NCBI GenBank assembly: GCA_934097085.1 | Contig: CAKONK010000005.1 | Span: forward strand, 1-64,000 | Origin: an uncultured Bacilli bacterium | GTDB taxonomy: Bacteria > Bacillota_I > Bacilli_A > RF39 > UBA660 | Direction of reading: 5' to 3' | Length of the DNA: 64,000 nt | Made by a program: the position numbers and the translations under genes | The notes under the pieces: model-generated | Told to the model about the DNA's origin: nothing | Seen by the model: only the letters and a program-made list of their open reading frames with translations | Databases searched by the model: none | In this document: one piece after another, positions 35,979 through 43,753 of the stretch | Numbering within the stretch: the first letter of the stretch is position 1 | How the letters are laid out: every line of letters starts with the position of its first letter

Positions 35979-37853
35979 TTATTTTTTTGTAAGACTTCTT
36001 GACTTAATTAAATTATAATTTGCTTCAAATCTATCATAAAATATATTTTTTAATTCATAATCTTCTTCAAATAAAATATCAAGTAAATAATTTTTCTTAT
36101 CTTCAATCGGAATATCTTCGGATAAAATTAATAATTTTTTTAAAAGTTTTTTATCACTAACATTTTCTGAAAAATATTTTGCCTTTTGTAATAATCTTGT
36201 AAAAAGTATTATATTTAAATGTAAATCATCAAAATCAATTGTTCCATTTGGTATTCTTATTTCCAAAGTATTTTTATTACCACTAAAAGCATTTAATATA
36301 TTTAAACTAGCAAATCTGTCTTTTTGAGCAATACCAAGTAAGTAAGAAAATCCTTTTAAAGTATCTGCATTTGTTTGAATATATCTTCCATACATATTTA
36401 AAATATCATTTTTTATAAATCGTGCATTAGCTTTAGCACCATCCCTTAAAGGGGAATTTTCTTTATTAAACATAAAAGCAAATATTTCTTCGCAATGAAT
36501 ATATATATAATAAATAAGTTGTAAATGAGTTATACTTTTTATATAATCAAATCCCAAATGAATATGACCCCCACAGTCTTTTGTAATTGTAAAACCATTT
36601 TCTTTTAAAAAGTTACATACAAATTTAATTTCTTTTAAATCATTTTCATTATAATTTAGTATTCTTGAAGTAATTTCAATTCCATTTCCAACAGTGCCTT
36701 CCTCCTTAAAAGACCATGACTTTAAAAGAGAACCTAAAGCAATATATGATTTATTTAATTCATGAGAACATTCAAGTTCTAATCCAATAGTAATAGTTTC
36801 ATCAACATTATGGTATGCCTCTACTTCTTCATTTGAAAAGTCAACATATTCTTCATTTGTTTTTATAGCATTATTGATGCCTTCATTTTTTAATACGGAA
36901 ATAAGCTCTAATTTTATATGTTTATCATTTATTGTTTTAATTAATAACATTACCATTTCTATATATTCATCATATGATAAACGCATTAATTTAAATAAAC
37001 TATATTTGATCTCATCATCTCTAACTTTCTCTATAACTATCTTTTGTTCTTCATATAATTTTAATCTTACAAAATACTTAAATAACAAATCTATGTTATC
37101 CAAACTTGCTATTAAATCAAGATTATAATAAGTATTTTCTATATAATAAATTTTTTCTGAATCTGAAAGAGTTCTTAAATAAGCTAATTTATAACTATTA
37201 GTTAAAATATCAAAATTATCTTTAATATATTTTTTATCATTCAATGATATAATTATTTGCGAAATGTATTGTGGATTAGATAGTTTATTTAAAAACAATA
37301 ATTTATTTTCATCTTTTTTAAATCTTCTTAAAAGCATCATCAAATCCATTTCCTTTTCAATATTAATTTGTTTTAATAATTTTACTACAAAATCTTCATT
37401 GACGATGCCTTTCAAAATAATAATTTTAGCTTTCGAAGATACTTTATTTAACAAATTTATATAACTTTCTTCAGATTTAAAATTCAAGTTTAAAATATCA
37501 AATATTAAAAAATGATTATTGAATATTCTTGATGAAATAATATCGTTTAATAATAAATCAATTTTATCCTCATCTTTTTCTAAAGAAAGTAATATTTTTA
37601 AAATATCTCTGTTTTTTATTAGTTTCAAAAATAATTCATTATTTAATAATTTAATTTTATAAAAATCTTTAACATTTAAAAGTTTATCAATATTCTCATA
37701 AATATATTTAAGAGTAAACGGATCATTTAATATTTTTTCATATTCTTTACTAGTAATAGTTTCAATAAACACAGGAAAAGATAAATCAAATATTTTTTGG
37801 TCTTCGACATAAAAACTTTTATATGTTTCTTTTAAAATATTTAATAGTTCCAT
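35979..37853 (-). CDS. Amidoligase-like (Amidoligase_2) protein, paralogue 2
   Basis: The C-terminal part carries the amidoligase pattern TIGLELECSHELN, VGNGIEITSRIL, CGGHIHLGFDYI and GNKNTLEIRIPNGTIDF. The N-terminal 330 residues are helical and repeat-like. Overall architecture and many residues agree with the 565-residue protein at 18834-20495. A ligase that makes amide or isopeptide bonds, perhaps on cell-surface peptides, is the family expectation; the substrate is unknown. The two paralogues bracket the ATPase and surface-protein locus, and each stands alone with its own terminator. Confidence 0.75.
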   Translation of the reverse strand: MELLNILKETYKSFYVEDQKIFDLSFPVFIETITSKEYEKILNDPFTLKYIYENIDKLLNVKDFYKIKLLNNELFLKLIKNRDILKILLSLEKDEDKIDLLLNDIISSRIFNNHFLIFDILNLNFKSEESYINLLNKVSSKAKIIILKGIVNEDFVVKLLKQINIEKEMDLMMLLRRFKKDENKLLFLNKLSNPQYISQIIISLNDKKYIKDNFDILTNSYKLAYLRTLSDSEKIYYIENTYYNLDLIASLDNIDLLFKYFVRLKLYEEQKIVIEKVRDDEIKYSLFKLMRLSYDEYIEMVMLLIKTINDKHIKLELISVLKNEGINNAIKTNEEYVDFSNEEVEAYHNVDETITIGLELECSHELNKSYIALGSLLKSWSFKEEGTVGNGIEITSRILNYNENDLKEIKFVCNFLKENGFTITKDCGGHIHLGFDYIKSITHLQLIYYIYIHCEEIFAFMFNKENSPLRDGAKANARFIKNDILNMYGRYIQTNADTLKGFSYLLGIAQKDRFASLNILNAFSGNKNTLEIRIPNGTIDFDDLHLNIILFTRLLQKAKYFSENVSDKKLLKKLLILSEDIPIEDKKNYLLDILFEEDYELKNIFYDRFEANYNLIKSRSLTKK

Positions 37854-37922
37854 TTTTCCCCCATTAGATGCCTATATTGTAGCAAAAAAATATGGATTTG
37901 TCAAAATAACGAAAATAAAAAA

Positions 37923-37937
37923 ATCTCTATTTAAGAG
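37923..37937 (-). terminator. Intrinsic terminator
   Basis: TCTCTTAAATAGAGA on the minus strand, followed by T7, at the end of the TasA/camelysin-like gene. Confidence 0.7.
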
Positions 37938-38641
37938 ACATTTTCACAATTTGTTTTTTTAGCATATATGTAACCACTTAGTGTTTGGTTTTCCATATTT
38001 GCTTGATGCTCTGTTAAATTATAAAATTTAAGTTCAAAAATAAATGTATATATTGCTTTAGTGCCTTCGCTTATAATCGTGGCATTTGACACCAAAGTTT
38101 TCATTGGATTACCAGCATCACTTTTTGACCAAGTTGAATTATAATCAAAATTTGTTTCATTACTATAATTATTTGTACCAGATGGAGCATCTATTTTCAT
38201 AGTAAGTTCTTTAGAGGCAACAACCCCATCAATTTTAGTGGCCTCGAGATATTTAGAATCAGTTTCATTTACTTTTCCATAAACTTTTGATGATGAATCA
38301 TATTCAAAAATTACATCATAGGTACATCTAGTTTTTATACTTGTACTCGCAGAATCAAGGGTAATATTAAATGTAGCATTCGAAGCGGCAGCGAGAGTAT
38401 TATTAGCATTAGCCTCACTCATATTTGCCGGAGGAATTTGTAAACTTAATGAGGATTTTTCACTTGTAAATACGCTGGTAACACCCTCCTCTGTTGTAAT
38501 ATTTACATGTACTCGATTATTTGTGTCCGCTGAAAAAGAACCAAAATAAGCATATGTACTTGCTACAATAAGTACTAGGAAAAAGACTATTGAAATTATA
38601 GCAATTAGAAATTCTTTATTTGTCAAACTATTATTTTTCAT
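37931..38641 (-). CDS. TasA/camelysin-like secreted surface protein
   Basis: The N-terminus has a basic stretch and a hydrophobic segment ending in IVASTYAYFGSFSADTNN, the pattern of TasA/CalY-type proteins and other exported proteins processed by SipW-like peptidases. The mature part of about 205 residues is beta-rich, Ser/Thr/Asn-rich and has two Cys far apart. Such proteins form matrix fibres in Bacillus, but no sipW or tapA is next to it. It has its own terminator. The alternative is an unrelated surface protein that shares only the signal region. Confidence 0.6.
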   Translation of the reverse strand: MKNNSLTNKEFLIAIISIVFFLVLIVASTYAYFGSFSADTNNRVHVNITTEEGVTSVFTSEKSSLSLQIPPANMSEANANNTLAAASNATFNITLDSASTSIKTRCTYDVIFEYDSSSKVYGKVNETDSKYLEATKIDGVVASKELTMKIDAPSGTNNYSNETNFDYNSTWSKSDAGNPMKTLVSNATIISEGTKAIYTFIFELKFYNLTEHQANMENQTLSGYIYAKKTNCENVS

Positions 38642-38719
38642 TGCTCTCTCCTTATCATAAGATTAATATATCAAATTTTAGTTTTTTTTTCAATTACTTT
38701 ATATATAAAAAATAAAAAA

Positions 38720-38735
38720 AGAACTATTTTGTTCC
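38720..38735 (-). terminator. Terminator of tyrS
   Basis: AGGAAC and GTTCTT arms with a T7 run on the minus strand overlap the tyrS stop codon. Confidence 0.75.
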
Positions 38736-39947
38736 TAAAAAATAATTCTTTTTACCTTTTTTAAGTAATAAAACTTTTTCTTCAATTAAATCATCTCGGG
38801 TAATTATTTTATCCAAATTAACTTCTTTATTTCCATTTATTGAAATTGCACCAGCACTAACCATTTCTCTTGCTTCTCTTTTAGAAACACAAATTTTATT
38901 ATTTACAAGCATATCTAAAATATTTTCATTTTCTTTTACTGTAAAGTGAGGAACATCCTTAAATTCATTTAAAAGATTTTCCGCACCTAATGAAGAAATA
39001 TTTCCATTAAATAAGGCACTTGCTTGTTTTAAAGCATCTTCATAAGCTTTTTCTCCATGAATAAATGTAATAACTTCTTTAGCAAGAGTTTTATGAGCAA
39101 GTCTTTCCTCTGGATGAAGATTATGTTCTTTTTCAATTACCTCGATTTCCTCTTTAGAAAGGAAAGTAAATTTTTTCAGATAATCAATTACCATAGAGTC
39201 TTCTACATTAACAAAGAATTGATACATTTCATAAGGAGTTGTTTTATTTTTATCTAGCCAAATAGCTTTACCTTCGGTTTTACCAAACTTAGTTCCATCA
39301 CTTTTCGTAATAAGCGGCATTGTAAAGGCAAAGGCTTCTTTACCATCTTTTTTTCTAATAAGTTCAATACCTGCAGTGATATTTCCCCATTGATCTTGAC
39401 CTGCAACTTGCATAGTAACGCCTCTTTCATTATATAAATGTTCAAAATCCATTGCTTGCATTATCATATAGGAAAATTCTGTATAAGTTATGCCGGCATC
39501 AAGTCTTCTTTTAATAATATCTTTGTCAAGCATATAACCAATACTAAAATATTTGCCATAATCTCTTAAAAAATCAATAAAATTAATATTTTTTAACCAA
39601 TCATAATTATTTACAACCTCAAAGCCAAAAATATCTTTTGCTTGTTTTGTTAAACATTCTACATTATGATTAACTGCTTCATAAGATATCATTGCTCTTT
39701 CGGCCGTTGGTTTTGGATCACCAATAAGGCCAGTTCCTCCTCCAACTAAAAGTATTGGATTATGTCCTGCTCTTTTAAGCCTTGTGGCAATCAAAAATGA
39801 TGAAAAGTGACCAATATGCATACTATCGCCTGTTGGATCTGTACCAATATAAAAAGTCATACCACCTTTATTTAATTTTTCTTTTAACTCGGGAGAAGAT
39901 ATATCCTTTATTAAACCTCTCCATTCTAATTCTTCATAAATACCCAT
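38724..39947 (-). CDS. tyrS: Tyrosyl-tRNA synthetase
   Basis: The enzyme charges tRNA-Tyr. It has the class I signature as YIGTDPTGDSMHIGHFSSF (HIGH motif), the tyrosine-binding QAMDFEHLY and QVAGQDQWGN, the KMSKS-equivalent KFGKTEGKAIW, and a C-terminal S4 domain (NKICVSKREAREMVSAGAI). Length (407) is normal. A frame extending to 40010 runs into the T-box leader and is discarded; translation starts at 39947 (MGIYEELEWRG), just after AAAGGATGG. A T-box upstream senses uncharged tRNA-Tyr. Confidence 0.97.
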   Translation of the reverse strand: MGIYEELEWRGLIKDISSPELKEKLNKGGMTFYIGTDPTGDSMHIGHFSSFLIATRLKRAGHNPILLVGGGTGLIGDPKPTAERAMISYEAVNHNVECLTKQAKDIFGFEVVNNYDWLKNINFIDFLRDYGKYFSIGYMLDKDIIKRRLDAGITYTEFSYMIMQAMDFEHLYNERGVTMQVAGQDQWGNITAGIELIRKKDGKEAFAFTMPLITKSDGTKFGKTEGKAIWLDKNKTTPYEMYQFFVNVEDSMVIDYLKKFTFLSKEEIEVIEKEHNLHPEERLAHKTLAKEVITFIHGEKAYEDALKQASALFNGNISSLGAENLLNEFKDVPHFTVKENENILDMLVNNKICVSKREAREMVSAGAISINGNKEVNLDKIITRDDLIEEKVLLLKKGKKNYFLGTK

Positions 39948-39970
39948 TTTTACCATCCTTTCAAAATAAA

Positions 39971-40103
39971 AACTCCATAAACATAGGGACGAGTCTTCTC
40001 GCGGTACCACCCTACTTTATGAAGTTAATCATACATCTTTATTCTTTATCGCTGAATATGCGTTTTAGCATCCGAAGGTTGTAAGGCTTCATCACCTGCT
40101 AAC
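39971..40103 (-). promoter_or_regulatory. T-box leader of tyrS, compact form
   Basis: The antiterminator motif AGGGTGGTACCGCG is at 40000-40013 on the minus strand. A terminator hairpin (CTTCATAAA-TAGGG with CCCTA-TTTATGGAG, then T-rich) encloses it. Upstream, GTTAGCA/TGCTAA closes a short stem whose loop holds TAC, a tyrosine codon that fits the specifier. From the predicted start site to the T-box motif is only about 90 bases, far less than a classical stem I leader. Confidence 0.9.
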
Positions 40104-40109
40104 AAAGTT

Positions 40110-40138
40110 ATTTTAGCATAATTATTAAGAGTTTTCAA
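40110..40138 (-). promoter_or_regulatory. Promoter of the tyrS T-box
   Basis: TTGAAA (40133-40138) and TAAAAT (40110-40115) on the minus strand with a 17-base spacer. The -35 box overlaps the end of ldh. Confidence 0.65.
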
Positions 40139-41036
40139 CTTTTTTAATAGCCTCTTTTAAAGCAAAAATTGAATTAATAAGTTTTTGAGTTTCATTTCTA
40201 TCAAGTTCAATATACATTTTTTTACTTGCACCATCTTTATTAACTATTGTTGGTACTCCAAAAAATACATCATTTTCTTTATCATAACTAGATACTGTAA
40301 TAATTGAATTCTCATTATTTAATATTGCATTAGTAATTCTTGTTAAACACATTGCTACTCCATAATAAGTAGCTCCTTTTTTATTTATTATTTCATAAGC
40401 TGCATTTTTAACATCATTTTCTATGCTTATTTTTTCTTCCTCGGTTAAATATTTATCAATTTTTTCACTACCCACAAGTGCTGATGACCATAAAGTAAAC
40501 TCACTATCACCATGCTCTCCGATAACATAAGCATTAATATCTTTTGGATTAACACCCACTTTTTCACTAATTAAAAACCTAAGTCTTGCAGTATCTAAAC
40601 TTGTACCAGTTCCAATTACTTTATTCGGAGCAAAACCAGAATATTTAAATGTTAAATAAGTCATTATATCAAGTGGATTTGTTGCTATTAAAAAGTAACC
40701 ATCAAAACCTGATTTCATAACACTATCAATAATCTCTTTAAAAATTATAGCATTTTTATATATTAAATCCATTCTTGTTTCACCAGGATTTTGATTAGCA
40801 CCAGCCGCAATCACAATTATTTTGGCATCTTTACAATCCTCATAAGTACCCACTTTTATATCAATCTTTGATGGTGAAAAAGCAAGACAATGATTAAGAT
40901 CCATTACTTCACCTATTATTTTATCTTGATTTATATCAATTAAAACAAGTTCATTTACTGGCGTACTTTGATTTAAAAGACTATATGCATAACTCATTCC
41001 TACATTTCCACAACCAATTATAACTATTTTATTCAT
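40125..41036 (-). CDS. ldh: L-lactate dehydrogenase
   Basis: NAD-dependent reduction of pyruvate to L-lactate, the fermentative NADH sink. It has the Rossmann motif IGCGNVGMSYAYSL, the substrate-specificity loop GANQNPGETR whose Gln marks LDH over malate dehydrogenase, the catalytic His in GEHGDSE, and TNPLDIMTYL. The 303 residues are slightly short but complete. It lies between the CYTH gene and tyrS on the same strand. Confidence 0.95.
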   Translation of the reverse strand: MNKIVIIGCGNVGMSYAYSLLNQSTPVNELVLIDINQDKIIGEVMDLNHCLAFSPSKIDIKVGTYEDCKDAKIIVIAAGANQNPGETRMDLIYKNAIIFKEIIDSVMKSGFDGYFLIATNPLDIMTYLTFKYSGFAPNKVIGTGTSLDTARLRFLISEKVGVNPKDINAYVIGEHGDSEFTLWSSALVGSEKIDKYLTEEEKISIENDVKNAAYEIINKKGATYYGVAMCLTRITNAILNNENSIITVSSYDKENDVFFGVPTIVNKDGASKKMYIELDRNETQKLINSIFALKEAIKKVENS

Positions 41037-41086
41037 ATCTACCTACCTTATAGATAAAGTATAACATAATTTTATAATATATTAAA

Positions 41087-41623
41087 TTAAAATTTTAACT
41101 CTTTTATGTTAAGTACATCAATATTATATATATCATTATAAATACCAGTTACATCTAAAGAAGTTACATCCTTTTTAGAAAGATTTAATTTATCAATTAT
41201 TTTATAAACATCTTCTTTACTTTTTCCTTCAATTTCTACATAAGTTGGAATCATTGGCCAAGAATCTATATCAATTTCAACGCCATCTAAAGTATAAGTT
41301 GTTCTTTTGTTTTCCTGATAATTTCGATATATATAGCCTAACTGTTTTAATATTTCATTTGTTTTTTTAAAATCTGATACTTCGATTTCTAGTTCATTTG
41401 TTCCATCTATAGCCTTGTTATTAGTTATTTCTTTGATGGTCAAAGTATTAATTTTTCCATTAGTTCGAAGTCTAATCCATTTATTTTCCTTTTTAGGATT
41501 AAAATCATAAGTGTACCTTTTTTGAAAATAATCGTCTTTTTTAACTGCACCTTTTTCTAAAAGTAATTTTTCAAAATTTTCTTTATTTATTTCTAGTAAT
41601 CTACATTCATATTCTATATTCAT
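41087..41623 (-). CDS. CYTH-domain triphosphatase (class IV adenylate cyclase-like)
   Basis: The 178-residue protein is a CYTH fold: the N-terminal acidic motif EYECR (ExExK-like), the basic strand KWIRLRTNGKINTLTIKE, and the acidic strands YTLDGVEIDIDSWPMIPTYVEIEG. Family members hydrolyse inorganic triphosphate, thiamine triphosphate or make cAMP; a triphosphatase role is most likely in a Firmicute. The first acidic motif ends in Arg in place of Lys. It lies next to a pyrophosphatase-like gene and rel, all acting on phosphate anhydrides. Confidence 0.8.
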   Translation of the reverse strand: MNIEYECRLLEINKENFEKLLLEKGAVKKDDYFQKRYTYDFNPKKENKWIRLRTNGKINTLTIKEITNNKAIDGTNELEIEVSDFKKTNEILKQLGYIYRNYQENKRTTYTLDGVEIDIDSWPMIPTYVEIEGKSKEDVYKIIDKLNLSKKDVTSLDVTGIYNDIYNIDVLNIKELKF

Positions 41624-41636
41624 ATATTCTCCTTAT

Positions 41637-41972
41637 TTATCTTATAATAACTGATTTGAAATATCTTTCTTGAAATTCGGTAAGTGCTTTTATTGCATCA
41701 TCACTATAATTTTTACCATTTACAGATACAACTAATTTATCATCATCGTCATTAGTTCTATGAATTATGGCAATTACTTTTCCTTTTGAAGATGATACAC
41801 TTTCAAACTCTCCGAGTAAATATGCATCTATTTCTTCGCCATCACCACTTATAGTATTTGGAACATAACCATAGTTAAGCATATATATAAATCCGTGTTT
41901 AGTATGCTTTGTAGCAAGTGGTCTATCTACAATAACATTAACTTCTTTATTTAAATATTCTTTTATATCCAT
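41637..41972 (-). CDS. Small inorganic pyrophosphatase-like protein
   Basis: This 111-residue protein matches the core of family I soluble pyrophosphatases: VNVIVDRPLATKHTKHGFIY, YVPNTISGDGEEIDAYLLGE (the D-x-x-x-x-D metal site) and KVIAIIHRTNDDDDKLVV. Full family I enzymes have about 170-180 residues, and this short form lacks the first strands. Whether it hydrolyses PPi is uncertain, but the metal-binding Asp residues are present. It is 14 bases upstream of the CYTH gene and just downstream of rel. Confidence 0.8.
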   Translation of the reverse strand: MDIKEYLNKEVNVIVDRPLATKHTKHGFIYMLNYGYVPNTISGDGEEIDAYLLGEFESVSSSKGKVIAIIHRTNDDDDKLVVSVNGKNYSDDAIKALTEFQERYFKSVIIR

Positions 41973-42002
41973 TAATCCGCCTTATTTAAACCTTTTTATT
42001 TT

Positions 42003-43445
42003 TTATAATCTTTCACTAAACTCCATTATTTTTCTTCTTGCTAAAGAAGTATGAGCAATATTTAGCCAATCCTTTCTTGGTCCAAAAGACATATCATTAG
42101 TAACAACTCTTACTCTATCTTTATTCTGAAGTACATAACTCGCATCTTTATATTCATCATTTATATAAGCACCTACTAAAATATTGCCAAGGTTACTATC
42201 TAGTTTATAAACATAATCAATAACCGTAGATCCTTTAGGAAGCTCAACAACATCTCCTTTTGATGTATAAACGTATATATTTTGGGAAAATAATTCACTT
42301 TTAACATTATTTACAAATTCTTGATTATCAGTAAACATCGAATTAAGTTGAGCAAGTGATGCAAAAAATTGATATTTATTTTTTAGATCATTTTGCATAA
42401 TATCTCTTGCATTTCCTCTTTCATTTTCCCAATAAGCAGTAAGTCCAAAAGAAGCAACTTTATCCATTTCAAATGTTCTTACTTGGGTTTGAACAAGTTT
42501 TTCATTTGGTCCAAAAACTGTTGTATGTAAGCTTTGATACATGTTAGTTTTTGGATTAGAAATATAATCTTTAAATTTATCATTTACTGGATGATAAAGT
42601 CTATGAATATAACCTAAAGTCCTATAGCAATCATCAACCTCTTTAACCATAATCTTAAGTGCTAATAAATCGTGAATATCCGAAAGCTTTTGCCCTTCAT
42701 TCATTCTTTTATAAATTCCATAAATATTTTTAGTTCTTATTTTAATCTCATTTGGAACATCTTTACTTTTTAAAATTTCTTTAATTTTATAAAGCATTTC
42801 ATTTAAAACTTCATTATTACTTTCGCTTAATTTACATAGTTTTTCATTTAAGTTTTTATAAGCATCAGGTTTTAAATACTGCATAGATAAATCCTCGAGT
42901 TCACTTTTAATTCGATACGCGCCAATTAAATAAGCAAGCGGTACAAATATTTCCATAGTTTCAAGAGAATTTTCTTTTTGTTTAAATTCTGTTTTAAACT
43001 GAAGTGTACGCATATTGTGAAGACGGTCCGCAAGTTTAATAATTATTATTCTAACATCTTCGGTTATCCCTGTTATAATTTTTCTAGTATTTGCATAATT
43101 TGCATCTTGTTTCGAAGAAAAATTCATTTTTGCAAGTTTAGTTACACCATCCACAAGCATTGCTATATTTTGATTAAAATCATGAGCAATGTCTTCCTTA
43201 GTAACATGGGTATCCTCAATCGTATCATGTAATAATCCTGCACAAACAGTATCACTATCTGCATGCATATCTGCTAAAATGTAAGCAACATTAAGTGGAT
43301 GAATTATATATTCTTCGCCACTTTGTCTAAATTGGCCTTGATGAAGCATCTTTGCATACTCATAAGCTTTTCTAATTTTTTCTTCCTCTCCAGGATTATA
43401 CTCAGTTATTTTCTTAAGTAAATCCTCCAAAGTAATTTTTTTCAT
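42003..43445 (-). CDS. Shortened Rel/SpoT homologue (HD-synthetase-TGS, no C-terminal regulatory half)
   Basis: A long-RSH protein that turns over (p)ppGpp. The HD hydrolase domain is intact: FRQSG, IIHPLNVAYIL, LLHDTIEDT and IKLADRLHNM. The synthetase domain is recognisable (NMYQSLHTTVFGP) but the Glu of the E-x-Q-x-R-T motif is Gln (VQTQVRT), the DLxAxR motif reads DLLALK, and RFKD reads KFKD. The TGS domain follows at about 385-450 and the protein ends at residue 480, without the zinc-finger and ACT/RRM domains of ordinary Rel (about 720-740). ATG at 43445 follows GGAGG; the longer start contains it. Confidence 0.88.
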   Translation of the reverse strand: MKKITLEDLLKKITEYNPGEEEKIRKAYEYAKMLHQGQFRQSGEEYIIHPLNVAYILADMHADSDTVCAGLLHDTIEDTHVTKEDIAHDFNQNIAMLVDGVTKLAKMNFSSKQDANYANTRKIITGITEDVRIIIIKLADRLHNMRTLQFKTEFKQKENSLETMEIFVPLAYLIGAYRIKSELEDLSMQYLKPDAYKNLNEKLCKLSESNNEVLNEMLYKIKEILKSKDVPNEIKIRTKNIYGIYKRMNEGQKLSDIHDLLALKIMVKEVDDCYRTLGYIHRLYHPVNDKFKDYISNPKTNMYQSLHTTVFGPNEKLVQTQVRTFEMDKVASFGLTAYWENERGNARDIMQNDLKNKYQFFASLAQLNSMFTDNQEFVNNVKSELFSQNIYVYTSKGDVVELPKGSTVIDYVYKLDSNLGNILVGAYINDEYKDASYVLQNKDRVRVVTNDMSFGPRKDWLNIAHTSLARRKIMEFSERL

Positions 43446-43469
43446 AACAACCTCCATTCTACAAAAAAA

Positions 43470-43515
43470 GCGACAAGCACGCTCAAAGGGTTAAACCCAC
43501 AAGCACGCTTATCGC
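43470..43515 (-). terminator. Attenuator hairpin in front of rel
   Basis: On the minus strand GCGATAAGCGTGCT pairs with AGCGTGCTTGTCGC (14 pairs, four G-U) around an inner GGGTTTAACCC, followed by T7. It lies 25 bases before the rel start codon, so it must be bypassed for rel to be made. The stop codon of a 30-codon leader ORF lies in its 5' arm. Confidence 0.75.
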
Positions 43516-43601
43516 ACTAAATTTGAAAGGCAAGCAAAATCACAGCAATCATTCATGTAATTAATAAAAATATTTAAATTTCTTTGCATAAATACTTTCA
43601 T
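43509..43601 (-). CDS. Putative leader peptide of rel
   Basis: GAGGGAG and ATG (43599-43601) open a 30-codon frame, starting MKVFMQRNLNIFINY and ending NDCCDFACLSNLVR before TAA at 43509-43511. The stop codon is inside the 5' arm of the attenuator, so the position of the translating ribosome would affect hairpin formation. Three Cys codons in six (TGC TGT GAT TTT GCT TGC) are unusual. The leader follows a good promoter and precedes rel. No named leader family is recognised. Confidence 0.5.
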   Translation of the reverse strand: MKVFMQRNLNIFINYMNDCCDFACLSNLVR

Positions 43602-43632
43602 AATAACTCCCTCTCAAAATAATATTGCAATT

Positions 43633-43662
43633 AATATACATCTTTTTTAAGATAGTTGTCAA
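43633..43662 (-). promoter_or_regulatory. Promoter of the rel leader
   Basis: TTGACA (43657-43662) and TATATT (43633-43638) on the minus strand, with an 18-base spacer, about 20-30 bases upstream of the leader peptide RBS. Confidence 0.7.
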
Positions 43663-43697
43663 TACTTTTTTCTATAATTTGTTGTATTTTGATAAAA

Positions 43698-43725
43698 TTG
43701 ACTAAAATATTTTATTATGTTAAAA
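43698..43725 (+). promoter_or_regulatory. Probable promoter of the membrane protein gene at 43754
   Basis: TTGACT (43698-43703) is followed after 16 bases by TTAAAA, or after 13 by TATGTT. The -10 is poor, so this is tentative. It is the only likely plus-strand promoter before the gene. Confidence 0.4.
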
Positions 43726-43753
43726 TCTTTTTAGAAAGATAGGATGATTAATT

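Noticed and set aside
39948..40010. N-terminal extension of TyrRS
   Set aside because: It is translated T-box sequence; the start at 39947 has a good RBS and matches the family.
40021..40103. Fluoride riboswitch suggested by GGTGATG
   Set aside because: The segment belongs to the T-box stem in front of tyrS, and the remaining fluoride riboswitch features are absent.
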